From: Desulfuromonadales bacterium
GTDB taxonomy: Bacteria; Desulfobacterota; Desulfuromonadia; Geobacterales; Pseudopelobacteraceae
Direction: 5' to 3'
Length of the DNA stretch: 62,662 nt
Assembly: GCA_013349325.1 (NCBI GenBank)
Contig: DUZX01000020.1
Span: forward strand, 1-62,662
Shown: in pieces, positions 17,002-26,031 of the stretch
How the letters are laid out: each line of letters starts with the position of its first letter
How positions within the stretch are numbered: the first letter of the stretch is position 1
Position numbers and translations under genes: made by a program
The notes under the pieces: model-generated
The model's input: only the letters and a program-made list of their open reading frames with translations
Told to the model about the DNA's origin: nothing
The model's database searches: none

Positions 17002-18021
17002 TTAAAGCGTCCTTCCGTCCACCTCGGCAAACAGCCTCAGTTTTGCCATCATCTCCTCGAATTTTTCCGGCCTGAGTGACTGGGCGCCATCAGATGAAGC
17101 ATGTTCCGGATCAGGATGTACCTCGATAATCAGTCCGTCGGCACCGGCTGCTACTGATGCGTAACACATCGGGGCAACGTAATGATGGTTACCGGTTCCA
17201 TGCGAGGGGTCGATTACAACCGGCAGATGAGTTTTTCCTTTCAGCACCGGAATTGCAGAAAGATCCAGGGTATTGCGGGTGGCGGTCTCAAAAGTCCTGA
17301 TCCCCCGTTCGCACAGGATCACGTCTTGATTCCCCTCACTCATGATGTATTCGGCACTCATCAAGAATTCCTGGATCGTCATCGACATACCGCGCTTGAG
17401 GAGTACCGGACGTTGCAACTGGCCAACTTTTTTGAGCAGCGCAAAATTCTGTGAATTACGGGCGCCGATCTGCAGGATATCGGCATATTCAGCAACCAGT
17501 TCGGCTGTTTCCGGTTCGATAACTTCTGTCACAATCGGCAATCCGGTCAGATCGCGCGCCTTGGCCAGCAGCTTGAGCCCCTCTTCTTCCAGTCCCTGAA
17601 ACGAATAGGGTGAGGTACGCGGCTTAAAAGCGCCCCCCCGCAGAACATGCGCTCCCGCTTTCTTAACAGCAAGGGCTGATTCTATAATCTGCGCTTCGCT
17701 CTCCACTGAGCAGGGACCGGCCATAACAACAACCTGCGTGCCGCCGATTACGACGTTGTCGCTGATTCTGATCAGACTGGCTTCTTTTTTGATCTCTTTC
17801 GATGCCAGTTTATACGGCTGCAGGATAGGAAGTACCTGTTCGACTCCATGCAGCGTTTCCAGTCTCTGTAGCGCCGTTTTACCATGATCACCACCAATCG
17901 CACCGATCACGTCACGTGTCTCCCCATGGATGATATGCGGCTTGTACCCCAATTCCCGGATACTCTTCAGCACTACGTCCCTGTCTTTTTTTGCCGCACC
18001 AGCCTTCATTACGATAATCAT
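17002..18021 (-). CDS. aroF: 3-deoxy-7-phosphoheptulonate (DAHP) synthase
   Basis: The first committed step of the shikimate pathway condenses PEP and erythrose-4-phosphate. The 339-residue protein is the type I-beta form: an N-terminal ferredoxin-like regulatory domain (I-I-V-M-K-A-G-A) followed by a TIM barrel with [28 protein letters not shown] and D-P-S-H-G-T-G. Start chosen: ATG at 18021 after GGAAAGGAGCAGGAA; the open frame extends 27 codons upstream through the attenuator. Expression is probably controlled by the leader described at 18101-18246. Confidence 0.95.
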   Translation of the reverse strand: MIIVMKAGAAKKDRDVVLKSIRELGYKPHIIHGETRDVIGAIGGDHGKTALQRLETLHGVEQVLPILQPYKLASKEIKKEASLIRISDNVVIGGTQVVVMAGPCSVESEAQIIESALAVKKAGAHVLRGGAFKPRTSPYSFQGLEEEGLKLLAKARDLTGLPIVTEVIEPETAELVAEYADILQIGARNSQNFALLKKVGQLQRPVLLKRGMSMTIQEFLMSAEYIMSEGNQDVILCERGIRTFETATRNTLDLSAIPVLKGKTHLPVVIDPSHGTGNHHYVAPMCYASVAAGADGLIIEVHPDPEHASSDGAQSLRPEKFEEMMAKLRLFAEVDGRTL

Positions 18022-18048
18022 TTTCCTGCTCCTTTCCCGCAAACAGTT

Positions 18049-18072
18049 GGGCCGGAAGTTTCCCCCCGGCCC
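18049..18072 (-). promoter_or_regulatory. Hairpin between attenuator and aroF ribosome site
   Basis: GGGCCGG pairs with CCGGCCC around a 10-base loop, about 30 bases before the aroF start. It lies downstream of the attenuator terminator. Possibly it isolates the ribosome binding site from upstream structure. Confidence 0.4.
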
Positions 18073-18100
18073 AGGCTGCATGATGACAAGATCAGACAGC

Positions 18101-18133
18101 AAAAAACCGGGGAGACTTGCGTCTGCCCCGGTT
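18101..18133 (-). terminator. Transcription attenuator (intrinsic terminator) of the aroF leader
   Basis: In the RNA sense, AACCGGGG-C-AGAC pairs with GTCT-CCCCGGTT around GCAA, followed by T residues (stem arms at 18105-18116 and 18121-18133). This is a near-perfect intrinsic terminator positioned between the leader peptide stop (18160) and the aroF start, so it can stop transcription before the structural gene. Its 5' arm is complementary to a segment inside the end of the leader peptide. Confidence 0.85.
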
Positions 18134-18159
18134 GCGGTTTCGTGTAATAGCTCCTTCGC

Positions 18160-18246
18160 TTACACCTCTACCCGGGCAGACGGCCTGAAATAAAAGCCGT
18201 ACCAAAAGTAAAAGCTGAAAGCGGTGTAGAAGCGGTTTGAGTTCAT
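18160..18246 (-). CDS. Aromatic leader peptide of the aroF attenuator
   Basis: The 28-codon frame contains FYTAFSFYFWYGFYF, with 11 Phe/Tyr/Trp codons in 15, then R-P-S-A-R-V-E-V and a stop. Such a run is typical of leader peptides whose translation senses aminoacyl-tRNA charging for Phe, Tyr or Trp. The start at 18246 has no obvious ribosome site; an in-frame ATG at 18264 would add six residues. The last codons encode the anti-terminator arm, as in enterobacterial phe and trp attenuators. This gene is too short for normal gene callers. Confidence 0.8.
   Translation of the reverse strand: MNSNRFYTAFSFYFWYGFYFRPSARVEV
18171..18182 (-). promoter_or_regulatory. Anti-terminator arm in the aroF leader
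   Basis: In the RNA sense CGTCTGCCCGGG can pair with CCGGGGCAGACG, the 5' arm of the terminator at about 18120-18131 (nine consecutive pairs, then a one-base offset). When a ribosome stalls on the aromatic codons this pairing would form and prevent termination. When it reaches the stop codon the arm would be covered and the terminator would form. Confidence 0.7.
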
Positions 18247-18317
18247 GGAATGATAATTAATCATAGAGTAGGTGCGTTTGTCAAGCGTCAATCATTCAGA
18301 AATTTACCACCGTCACC

Positions 18318-18346
18318 TTGACTCTGGTCTAGCGCTGTGCTAGCGT
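18318..18346 (+). promoter_or_regulatory. Putative sigma-70-type promoter of trpE
   Basis: TTGACT (18318-18323), a 17-base spacer and TAGCGT (18341-18346), ending 29 bases before the trpE ATG. The -35 is good and the -10 is weak. It diverges from the aroF leader. Confidence 0.4.
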
Positions 18347-18375
18347 CACTACCACTTACCCAATCTGGAGCGAGC

Positions 18376-19851
18376 ATGTTTTTCCCCCCTTTTGAAACTT
18401 TCTGTACCCTGGCAGATAGCGGCAACCTGATACCGGTTTACTGTGAGATCATGGCCGACATGGATACGCCGGTATCCGCCTTCAAAAAGATCGATGACGG
18501 GCAGTTTTCCTTTCTCCTGGAGAGTATCGAGGGTGGCGAAAAGTGGGGCCGTTTCAGTTTTATCGGTTCAACTCCTGCTACGATTATCCGCTCGCAGGGA
18601 AATACCGTCGAAGTCATCACCAACGGCGTAACAACACGCCACGAATCACCGGACCCGCTCAACTCCGTCCGTGACCTTCTTGCACAGTATTCTCCGGTAG
18701 AGGTCGAAGGACTGCCACGTTTTTTTGGCGGTGCTGTCGGATATCTCGGCTATGACATGGTTCGGCATTTTGAGACGTTACCGGCCGAAAATCCGGTTGT
18801 GCTGGGGTGCTACGATTCCTACTTCCTGATAACCGATACGATCGTAATCTTCGACACCATGCGTCAAAAAATAAAGGTTGTCTCAAACGCTCATATCACC
18901 GAAAGCGTTTCTGCGGAAGAGGCCTACCGCTCTGCTACGCAGAAAATCACTACCCTTATTCAGCGCCTGCGAGACCCGCTTGCTACGCCAAAAAGTGCAT
19001 CGTGTGTCAAACCGGTTGATTTCCGTTCTAATATTTCCCGTGCAGCGTTTGAACAATCGGTTGAAAAGGCAAAAGAATATGTACGCTCCGGCGACATAAT
19101 TCAGGTTGTTCTCTCCCAACGTTTCAGTGGTGAATTGACCGCCGACCCGCTGGATATCTACCGTGTCCTGCGAACACTCAACCCTTCCCCTTATATGTTT
19201 TTTTTGCGGCTCGATGACACCGTCATCGCCGGGGCATCTCCTGAAGTTATGGTTCGAAAAGAGGGCAGCCAGGTCGAACTGCGGCCGATTGCCGGCACCC
19301 GACCACGTGGGGCCACACCCGATGCTGACGCAATGCTGGCTGAAGAGCTGCTTGCTGATCCAAAAGAGCGGGCGGAACATGTCATGCTGGTTGATCTGGG
19401 GAGAAATGATCTGGGGCGGGTCTGCGTTACCGGCAGTGTCACGGTTTCCGAGTTAATGTTGATTGAACGCTACTCGCATGTCATGCATATCGTATCAAAC
19501 GTACAGGGAGAGTTATCAGAAACGTGCGACGCCTTTGATCTGGTACGGGCCACGTTCCCGGCCGGCACCCTTTCGGGGGCCCCCAAGGTTCGGGCCATGC
19601 AGATTATTGAAGAGCTCGAACCGCTTCGCCGTGAAATTTATGGTGGTGCGGTCGGCTATTTTTCTTTTTCCGGCAATATGGATCTCTGCATCACTATCCG
19701 TACCCTGATAATTAAAGACGGTAAAGTTCACCTGCAAGCCGGTGCCGGAATCGTTGCAGACTCGGACCCTTCTGCCGAATGGCAGGAAACCGTTAACAAA
19801 GGGATGGCGGTTATGCGAGCCGTTGAAATCGCCGAGAAAGGTTTACTCTGA
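18376..19851 (+). CDS. trpE: Anthranilate synthase component I
   Basis: It makes anthranilate from chorismate with ammonia from TrpG. Start chosen: ATG at 18376 after GGAG (491 residues). The N-terminal tryptophan feedback site L-L-E-S-x10-S is present (residues about 47-61). The chorismate-binding domain has [24 protein letters not shown], and [14 protein letters not shown]. One base separates it from trpG, so coupling is probable. No trpD/C/F/B/A follow in this window. Confidence 0.95.
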   Translation: MFFPPFETFCTLADSGNLIPVYCEIMADMDTPVSAFKKIDDGQFSFLLESIEGGEKWGRFSFIGSTPATIIRSQGNTVEVITNGVTTRHESPDPLNSVRDLLAQYSPVEVEGLPRFFGGAVGYLGYDMVRHFETLPAENPVVLGCYDSYFLITDTIVIFDTMRQKIKVVSNAHITESVSAEEAYRSATQKITTLIQRLRDPLATPKSASCVKPVDFRSNISRAAFEQSVEKAKEYVRSGDIIQVVLSQRFSGELTADPLDIYRVLRTLNPSPYMFFLRLDDTVIAGASPEVMVRKEGSQVELRPIAGTRPRGATPDADAMLAEELLADPKERAEHVMLVDLGRNDLGRVCVTGSVTVSELMLIERYSHVMHIVSNVQGELSETCDAFDLVRATFPAGTLSGAPKVRAMQIIEELEPLRREIYGGAVGYFSFSGNMDLCITIRTLIIKDGKVHLQAGAGIVADSDPSAEWQETVNKGMAVMRAVEIAEKGLL

Positions 19852-19852
19852 C

Positions 19853-20425
19853 ATGTTACTCATGATCGATAACTACGACTCGTTTACGTACAACATTGTT
19901 CAATATTTTGGCCAACTGGGCGAAGATGTTCAGGTGCATCGTAACGACAAGCTTACTCTGGCAGAGATTGAAGCACTCCGTCCTGAACGTATCGTCATTT
20001 CGCCTGGCCCCTGTTCTCCGGAAGAAGCCGGCATTTCAGTAGCGGCCATTAAACATTTTGCCGGGTCTATTCCAATTCTGGGTGTCTGCCTGGGTCACCA
20101 ATCGATCGGTGCCGCTTTTGGCGGAAAAGTAGTCAGGAGCGCGACTCTGATGCACGGCAAGACGTCTCCCATCCACCATAACGGCACGGATCTTTTTACC
20201 AACCTGCCGAACCCGTTTCAAGCTACCCGCTATCACTCGCTGATCGTTGACCGCCCTACCCTGCCCGACTGTCTCACCGTTACTGCATGGGTGGAAAACG
20301 AGGAAATAATGGGTATGAAACATCGTGAATTGCCGATCTGGGGAGTACAATTCCATCCGGAATCAATATTGACCGAAGGGGGCATGAACCTGTTGCAGAA
20401 CTTCCTGGAAATTAGCCGCCAGTGA
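19853..20425 (+). CDS. trpG: Anthranilate synthase component II (glutamine amidotransferase)
   Basis: A class I glutamine amidotransferase of 190 residues with the nucleophile Cys79 in G-V-C-L-G-H-Q, and His/Glu in W-G-V-Q-F-H-P-E-S. It feeds ammonia to TrpE and may also serve aminodeoxychorismate synthase (PabA role). The open frame extends upstream into trpE; start at 19853 ([11 protein letters not shown]) by alignment. Confidence 0.94.
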   Translation: MLLMIDNYDSFTYNIVQYFGQLGEDVQVHRNDKLTLAEIEALRPERIVISPGPCSPEEAGISVAAIKHFAGSIPILGVCLGHQSIGAAFGGKVVRSATLMHGKTSPIHHNGTDLFTNLPNPFQATRYHSLIVDRPTLPDCLTVTAWVENEEIMGMKHRELPIWGVQFHPESILTEGGMNLLQNFLEISRQ

Positions 20426-20476
20426 CACAATCAAAACCTGCATCAATATGTACGGCTTCCCGATAGTTTTTTTACG

Positions 20477-20506
20477 TTGACATTTATCTGCAAGAATTGT
20501 TACAGT
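20477..20506 (+). promoter_or_regulatory. Putative promoter of the PxxKW gene
   Basis: TTGACA (20477-20482), an 18-base spacer and TACAGT (20501-20506), ending 38 bases before the ATG. The perfect -35 and good -10 suggest a fairly strong sigma-70 promoter. Confidence 0.55.
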
Positions 20507-20544
20507 TACTATTCATTCAAGAACAAATTCAGGAGGAAAGAAGC

Positions 20545-20844
20545 ATGAAGTGTCAGACCGTACTTTCAGGTACCGAGTGTACCTTTTGGGGAAAACAGGG
20601 TTGTATATTTCCAGGTGGATCTTGCCAGCCGATCGTTGAAAACTGTGAGGGATGTGAACGAATCGTTACTGGCACCATCGGCCAGGTATGTAGCGCCTAT
20701 CCTGCTCCTGTAAAGAAATGGGATGGCGGCATCTGCAATTTTGCCTCGCACGTTAAAATTGAAATTAAGGTTGATGATGCCAAAGTCAATCCACTCAAAG
20801 CTTCCAAAAAAGCATCCGGCGGTTCTGCGAAGAAGAAGAAATAG
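20545..20844 (+). CDS. PxxKW family cysteine-rich protein
   Basis: The 99-residue protein starts MKCQTVLSGTEC after a strong AGGAGG site. It has seven or more conserved cysteines (C-Q-T, T-E-C-T, Q-G-C-I, G-S-C-Q-P, E-N-C-E-G-C-E-R, V-C-S, I-C-N), the P-V-K-K-W motif that names the family, and a lysine-rich C-terminus. The family is found in anaerobic deltaproteobacteria. The cysteines suggest metal or Fe-S binding; the function is unknown. It has its own promoter and terminator. Confidence 0.85.
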   Translation: MKCQTVLSGTECTFWGKQGCIFPGGSCQPIVENCEGCERIVTGTIGQVCSAYPAPVKKWDGGICNFASHVKIEIKVDDAKVNPLKASKKASGGSAKKKK

Positions 20845-20864
20845 ACCTGTCATTCACACTGTTC

Positions 20865-20900
20865 AAAAAAAGGGGAGAATTCAGATTCTCCCCTTTTTTT
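20865..20900 (+). terminator. Rho-independent terminator after the PxxKW gene
   Basis: AAAAAAAGGGGAGAAT and ATTCTCCCCTTTTTTT pair perfectly around TCAG, with T and A runs on both sides. The downstream Nudix gene starts only 15 bases later. Confidence 0.92.
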
Positions 20901-20914
20901 GTGGAGCAATAAAC

Positions 20915-21388
20915 ATGGCGTACGATGCATTAACCTGCCCGCGTTGCGGAACTGACGTTAAAAAATATCGAAATCCCTTCCCGACTGTCGATATCATCAT
21001 TGAAATCAACGACGGCATCGTTCTTATTGAGCGAAAAAACGAGCCATTCGGATGGGCGTTGCCGGGTGGGTTTGTGGATTACGGAGAGTCGCTTGAAAAT
21101 GCTGCCGTCCGGGAAGCGACCGAAGAAACGTCGCTGTTCATTCAGAATCTGCGCCTGCTCGGCTGTTATTCCGACCCTGATCGTGACAAACGTATGCACA
21201 CGATCTCTGTTGTATACGTCGCTAGAGGGGTTGGCACCCCGCAGGCTGCTGATGACGCAGCTGCTCTCGCTGTCTTCCCCCTGAATGCACTGCCGGAAGA
21301 GCTCTGCTTTGATCATGCCCGTATACTGGCAGACTATGTCGAATGGAAATCCAGAACGTACGACGTGGGCACGACTATTCTGTCGTAA
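20915..21388 (+). CDS. Nudix hydrolase
   Basis: The 157-residue protein opens with a Cys-x-x-Cys zinc-ribbon piece (L-T-C-P-R-C-G-T), followed by the Nudix box G-F-V-D-Y-G-E-S-L-E-N-A-A-V-R-E-A-T-E-E-T with all metal-binding glutamates; the usual final Gly is Ser. It hydrolyses a nucleoside diphosphate linked to some other moiety, substrate unknown. Start chosen at 20915 (TGGAGC upstream). The frame is open earlier but within the terminator. Its 3' end overlaps convergent mqnA by 14 bases. Confidence 0.88.
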   Translation: MAYDALTCPRCGTDVKKYRNPFPTVDIIIEINDGIVLIERKNEPFGWALPGGFVDYGESLENAAVREATEETSLFIQNLRLLGCYSDPDRDKRMHTISVVYVARGVGTPQAADDAAALAVFPLNALPEELCFDHARILADYVEWKSRTYDVGTTILS

Positions 21389-22196
21389 AGCGGAGTTCAG
21401 GAACGTCAGGCAGTAAACCGATCTGATGGCATTTTTCATAAAAAAGGGTCAGGCCGACAATATTCCGCTCATCCAGTTGATAGGATATATTGTCCCGCCA
21501 GTAGAGCAGTAACCGCTCTCGCCCCATCCAGTCCGCCTCGTTCACCTTTTCAGCAATCTCGGTAGAATATGACGAAACCAACTCTTTAGCCTGAATCAAC
21601 TGCCTCGACACAATTTTTAACTCTTTCGTTTCAGCCACCTCCTGACGGCATAACCAGAGCGCAAAGACAAAGGGCAGTCCGGTCCAATCATGCCACAGCG
21701 CTCCAAGATCATAGACATAACCATCTGATTCACGCAATGAGGCCCGGAGTGCGGCGTCGCCAATCAGCAAAATCGCCGGTGAGTCGACGTCCAGAGCGTC
21801 ACCTGTCGTCCGGCGAGTGACAAGGTAGCGGCATTTGCAGCCGTAGCGCTGCTGCATAAGTATCTTCAGAAGATTGACTGAGGTCGCCGATTCGGAACTC
21901 AGCAGAATGGTAGTACCCTGCAACTCTTCGATTGGACAGCGCGAGAAAAGCAGAACACTGGCAACAGGGCCGTTACAGGAGATGGAGAGCTGCGGGAGAA
22001 TACGATACTCCGAAGCATGCCGCGCAAACTCTATCGACGAGCAGGGGCAGACATCTATCTGGCCTAATGCCAGACGATTATTGAGGTCAGACGGCACTCC
22101 CGGAACAAATTCGTACCCTGAGCAGGGGAAGCGTTCTCTCAGGACATAAAAGAGCGGAGTACAGTTGGCGTATTCAATCTGCCCGATTCGCAGCAT
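21375..22196 (-). CDS. mqnA: Chorismate dehydratase of the futalosine menaquinone pathway
   Basis: The 273-residue periplasmic-binding-protein-like enzyme converts chorismate to 3-enolpyruvylbenzoate, the first step of the futalosine route to menaquinone. It starts MLRIGQIEYANCTPLFY and includes D-V-x-P-x-S-S-I-E-F and S-x-x-S-x-T-S-V-N-L-L, in line with MqnA. Its ATG overlaps the stop of the TolC-like gene by one base (TGATG). None of the other mqn genes are nearby. Confidence 0.9.
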   Translation of the reverse strand: MLRIGQIEYANCTPLFYVLRERFPCSGYEFVPGVPSDLNNRLALGQIDVCPCSSIEFARHASEYRILPQLSISCNGPVASVLLFSRCPIEELQGTTILLSSESATSVNLLKILMQQRYGCKCRYLVTRRTTGDALDVDSPAILLIGDAALRASLRESDGYVYDLGALWHDWTGLPFVFALWLCRQEVAETKELKIVSRQLIQAKELVSSYSTEIAEKVNEADWMGRERLLLYWRDNISYQLDERNIVGLTLFYEKCHQIGLLPDVPELRFTTE

Positions 22197-23662
22197 CAGC
22201 GCGTCGCAGAGTACAACGTATCGGCATCACGCTCAACAACACGAATACCTTCACGGGCTAAGAGTTCCCCCGTAACCTGCCAATAACCGGTCAGAGCATT
22301 TGCGTACGCAACAACCGCTTTGATCTGATTGCTCTTGGCGGTAGCAAGATCATTTTCAACATCAAGGACATCCTTGGTGGTGGCCAGCCCAACCTCGTTC
22401 TTGCGTATAAAGGCGCGTAAACGTTCGTCTGCAAAAGCACGCCCGCGATCAGCAACCTCAATTTGTTTAAAACCGGTATCCAGAGCACGAATTGCTGCTC
22501 TGACCTGATTGGCAATAGTCTCTTCCAGACTCCGAATCTGCAGGGCGGTCTGCTCCGTTTTAAGGCGACTCTTGCGATAATCGTTATCGGCGGCGTTGTT
22601 ACCGAGAGGATAACTGAAATTAAGACCAATGCTCCAGACCGGATAGTCAAACGTGAACGTTTTATCCAGGTTGCGCTGATAGGTACTGTCCTGTCCGGTC
22701 AGTGAAGCGGAAGCTGTCAACGCCAGATCGGGCCTGATTTTATTGCGGAAAACCCTGGTCTGCAACTCTACCAGTTCAAGATTACGGCGTTGTTCACGAA
22801 TATCCGGTCGATCAAGCGCCGACTGAATAGCTTCCTCATTATTGGTAGCATAGCGGTCTCGGGGAGGAAGGTCGACCGTACGCAGGTCACCACCCTTTAT
22901 ATCAAGCTGAAGCAGTAATCTGACAACATCCACCTGATCAAGAACGGCCCGTTCGGCGTCGATCAGCTCTTTCTCGCGTGTCACGACGCCGAATTCAGCA
23001 TTCAAAATTTCCATGGCAGGCAGCACACCGGCTTTAACCCGAGACTGAGTTTCAGTCAGAATCTTGCGTGCCAGCGCGAGTGAAACTTTTTTTACCTCTT
23101 GATCTTCCCGCAGACTGTGAAGCTTGTAATATTCAGATCGCACCTGAGCAACCGTCGCCAATAACCGGGCATTAAACCGTTCCAGGGACGCAAATTTTGA
23201 GAGACGAGAGACGTTTATGGCGATCTCGGTCGCTTCACGCCCCGCATTTTTCAGAAGTGGCTGTGTGAAACTGGCACCCAGACCGGTCTGCCAGTAATTC
23301 GCAGCACTACTGCCGGTGTAGCCGTTATTAAAATAGACTGCAGTTGTAGCTCCGGTCCACAACAGCTGACTGATCGATGAATTCAGTATAAACGACTGAG
23401 AATCAAGGACTGTTGTGGAGCCGGCCATAGAGGTATTCGAATCCGCAAAACTGGTTTGCAGTGAAAGAAGCGGATCATAAATCGACCGATTCCGATTGAT
23501 TTCAGCTTCATATTGAGCAGGATTGTACAGTTCTGCACGCACATCCAGATTTTTCTCAACGGCCATTTTGATGGCATCTGAGAGCGTCAGCGTAACCGGT
23601 TCACCGGCGGAACATGCAACAGACGGGAGGAGCAGGAACAACAAAAATAACGGCAGGCGCAC
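22196..23662 (-). CDS. TolC-family outer membrane efflux/secretion channel
   Basis: The 488-residue protein has a signal peptide (M-R-L-P-L-F-L-L-F-L-L-L, cleavage around A-C-S-A-G) and the duplicated helical outer-membrane factor repeat (for example V-R-S-E-Y-Y-K-L-H, A-V-L-D-Q-V-D-V-V-R-L, and A-T-T-K-D-V-L-D-V-E-N-D-L-A). It would form the trimeric outer-membrane duct for a type I secretion or RND efflux pump. No pump genes adjoin; it is coupled to mqnA instead. Confidence 0.9.
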   Translation of the reverse strand: MRLPLFLLFLLLPSVACSAGEPVTLTLSDAIKMAVEKNLDVRAELYNPAQYEAEINRNRSIYDPLLSLQTSFADSNTSMAGSTTVLDSQSFILNSSISQLLWTGATTAVYFNNGYTGSSAANYWQTGLGASFTQPLLKNAGREATEIAINVSRLSKFASLERFNARLLATVAQVRSEYYKLHSLREDQEVKKVSLALARKILTETQSRVKAGVLPAMEILNAEFGVVTREKELIDAERAVLDQVDVVRLLLQLDIKGGDLRTVDLPPRDRYATNNEEAIQSALDRPDIREQRRNLELVELQTRVFRNKIRPDLALTASASLTGQDSTYQRNLDKTFTFDYPVWSIGLNFSYPLGNNAADNDYRKSRLKTEQTALQIRSLEETIANQVRAAIRALDTGFKQIEVADRGRAFADERLRAFIRKNEVGLATTKDVLDVENDLATAKSNQIKAVVAYANALTGYWQVTGELLAREGIRVVERDADTLYSATR

Positions 23663-23680
23663 GGCGGATTCCTTTCACAT

Positions 23681-23716
23681 AAAAACAGGGCGAGATCATT
23701 GGTATATCTCGCCCTG
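23681..23716 (-). terminator. Rho-independent terminator after gcvH
   Basis: CAGGGCGAGAT pairs with ATCTCGCCCTG around a short loop, followed on the minus strand by TTTTT. It separates the accBC-gcvH operon from the TolC-like gene. Confidence 0.9.
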
Positions 23717-23737
23717 GCTACAGAGGAAAATCAGAAA

Positions 23738-24124
23738 TCAGTCTCTGTTTTCAATATAATCGGCGTAATCTTCGGCCGACATCAAACCTTTCAACTCATC
23801 CGGATCATCAAGCGTTATTTCAATCAACCAGGCACCATCGTAGGGGTCATCATTCAACAGTTCCGGTGTGTCAATCGCCTCGTGATTGACACTTTGTACC
23901 GTTCCACTAAAAGGCGCATACAGGGAGGCTACCGTTTTGTGCCCTTCAACAGAACCGACAGCATCATCCTGTTCCACCTCGTCACCCTCGTCCGGCAGCT
24001 CCACGCCGCTGATGATGCCTAACTCTTCCTGGGCAAAATCCGTGATGCCGATAACACCGGTACCATGCTCAATCCTGACCCAGATATGTTCTTTGGAATA
24101 TTTCAGTTCGTCGGGAAATTCCAT
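23738..24124 (-). CDS. gcvH: Glycine cleavage system H protein
   Basis: The 128-residue lipoyl-domain protein carries aminomethyl from glycine. Lipoyl Lys63 lies in V-E-G-H-K-T-V-A-S-L-Y-A-P, with I-G-I-T-D-F-A-Q-E-E-L-G before it. It starts five bases after accC with GGAG upstream. The P, T and L protein genes are not in the window, so its job here may also be as lipoate carrier. Confidence 0.92.
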   Translation of the reverse strand: MEFPDELKYSKEHIWVRIEHGTGVIGITDFAQEELGIISGVELPDEGDEVEQDDAVGSVEGHKTVASLYAPFSGTVQSVNHEAIDTPELLNDDPYDGAWLIEITLDDPDELKGLMSAEDYADYIENRD

Positions 24125-24129
24125 GATGG

Positions 24130-25470
24130 TTACTCCAGTACAATCCGTTCAAGAAACGAGGTGTCTATGTTTCCCTCAATAAAATCCTTATGGGCCATGA
24201 TCCGTTTATGGAAGAAGATGGTGGTTTTAATCCCTTCAATACGAAACTCGTCCAGCGCCCGTGCCATGCGTTTGATGGCATCTTCACGGGTATCGGCATG
24301 CACAATCAGCTTACCCAGCAAAGAGTCGTAATTCGGTACAACAGAATACTGGTCATAGACAAAAGAATCGACCCGCACGCCTGGGCCGCCCGGTGGATGA
24401 TAGGCGGTAATCTTGCCGGGACAGGGGGTAAATTTAAAGGGATCCTCGGCATTGATACGGCACTCGATGGAATGCCCCCTGATCTGAATCTCTTCCTGAC
24501 GGTAGCGCAACGGAAGTCCGGCTGCAGAACGGATCTGTTCGCGAACGATATCGACACCGGTCACCATCTCGGTCACCGGATGTTCAACCTGCACACGCGT
24601 ATTCATCTCCATAAAAAAGAAGTTGTTATGTTTATCAACTAGAAATTCAACCGTACCGACACTGTTGTAACCGACTGCAGCGGCAGCCTTGACGGCTGCA
24701 TCACCCATCGCTTTACGTATTTCGGGTGTCACAACGGTCGAAGGGGCCTCTTCGATCAGCTTCTGATGACGCCGCTGGATCGAACAGTCGCGCTCTCCAA
24801 GATGGATCACATTACCATGCTTATCAGCCAGAATCTGGATTTCAACGTGTCGCGGCTGTTCACAGTACTTTTCGATATAAACTTCCGGATTGCCAAAACC
24901 GGCCTGTGCCTCGGCACGCGCCGTAGCAAAGGCATTCGGCAGGGCCGCAGTCGAATGGACAATCTTCATGCCGCGTCCACCGCCGCCGGCAGTAGCCTTG
25001 ATGATGACCGGAAAGCCGATCTCCTTGGCAATGCTGACCGCTTCCTCAGCGGTATGAACACCTTCCTTGGTACCGGGAAGAATGGGTACACCCTGCTTGA
25101 TAACCGCTTGGCGGGCACTGATCTTGTCACCCATAATTCTCATGCTCTCGGCAGTCGGCCCGATAAAGGTTATGCCGCACTTCTCGCACACTTCTGCGAA
25201 ATTGGCATTTTCAGACAGAAAACCGTAGCCGGGGTGAATCGCTTCCGCATCGGTCAATTCAGCGGCGCTGATGATGGCATTAATGTTGAGATAGCTGAGA
25301 GCGCTGGACGCCGGACCGATACAGACACTTTCATCAGCCAGCTTGACATGCAGCGAATGCACATCAGCCTGTGAATAGACTGCGACCGTCTTAATGCCCA
25401 TCTCTTTGCAGGCCCGGATGATCCGGATTGCTATTTCGCCTCGATTGGCGATAAGTATTTTATGAAACAT
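24130..25470 (-). CDS. accC: Biotin carboxylase subunit of acetyl-CoA carboxylase
   Basis: The ATP-grasp enzyme carboxylates the biotin of AccB. The 446 residues have the N-terminal [13 protein letters not shown], the G-G-G-G-R-G-M-K loop, [12 protein letters not shown] and E-C-R-I-N-A-E-D-P. The start is 27 bases after accB. Confidence 0.97.
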   Translation of the reverse strand: MFHKILIANRGEIAIRIIRACKEMGIKTVAVYSQADVHSLHVKLADESVCIGPASSALSYLNINAIISAAELTDAEAIHPGYGFLSENANFAEVCEKCGITFIGPTAESMRIMGDKISARQAVIKQGVPILPGTKEGVHTAEEAVSIAKEIGFPVIIKATAGGGGRGMKIVHSTAALPNAFATARAEAQAGFGNPEVYIEKYCEQPRHVEIQILADKHGNVIHLGERDCSIQRRHQKLIEEAPSTVVTPEIRKAMGDAAVKAAAAVGYNSVGTVEFLVDKHNNFFFMEMNTRVQVEHPVTEMVTGVDIVREQIRSAAGLPLRYRQEEIQIRGHSIECRINAEDPFKFTPCPGKITAYHPPGGPGVRVDSFVYDQYSVVPNYDSLLGKLIVHADTREDAIKRMARALDEFRIEGIKTTIFFHKRIMAHKDFIEGNIDTSFLERIVLE

Positions 25471-25497
25471 GAAGGCAAACCCCTCTGAATCTTAGAA

Positions 25498-25956
25498 TTA
25501 GAGTTTTTGAATCACAAAAAGAGGATCGCCATATTCAACCGCCTGAGCGTTTTCCTTGCAGAACTTCAAAATTTTACATTTATATTCTGCTTCGATTTCA
25601 TTCATCAACTTCATGGCCTCAACGATGCAGAGCACCTGTCCTTTTTCGACAATCTGGCCTACTTCAACGTATGGTGCGGCGTCGGGAGCCGGAGCGCAGT
25701 AAAAGGTCCCGACGATCGGCGAGTCAATCGTTTCGCCAGCTTCGGCCACGGCAACAGGTGCGACGCTGGCCGCTGCAGCTGCTGGCATGTACTGAGGTAC
25801 TACAAAGTTGTTCGCTGACGGAGCAGTCATCGGTACATACTCCGTTTTCTGCCCGCGCTTGATAATAATTTTTTCGTCGGCATTATCCATTTCGAATTCG
25901 GTAATATCCGTTTCAGTGACAAGCTTTATCAGCAGCCTAAGATCTTTGATATCCAT
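25498..25956 (-). CDS. accB: Biotin carboxyl carrier protein of acetyl-CoA carboxylase
   Basis: The 152-residue protein has an N-terminal domain, an Ala/Pro-rich linker (about 57-75) and a biotinyl domain with E-A-M-K-L-M (Lys116 biotinylated). It works with AccC and a carboxyltransferase to make malonyl-CoA. AAAGGAG precedes the ATG. Confidence 0.96.
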   Translation of the reverse strand: MDIKDLRLLIKLVTETDITEFEMDNADEKIIIKRGQKTEYVPMTAPSANNFVVPQYMPAAAAASVAPVAVAEAGETIDSPIVGTFYCAPAPDAAPYVEVGQIVEKGQVLCIVEAMKLMNEIEAEYKCKILKFCKENAQAVEYGDPLFVIQKL

Positions 25957-26031
25957 TTCAATTGTCTCCTTTTGGCACTCGTCCGATAGTGGTACTTCTC
26001 ATACCTTATGTTATGTAAAAAATCCGATCCG

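Noticed and set aside
18240-18285. TTGACA-13-TATGAT promoter for the aroF leader
   Set aside because: The 13-base spacer is too short for a sigma-70 promoter; a better assignment could not be chosen, so the leader start remains uncertain.
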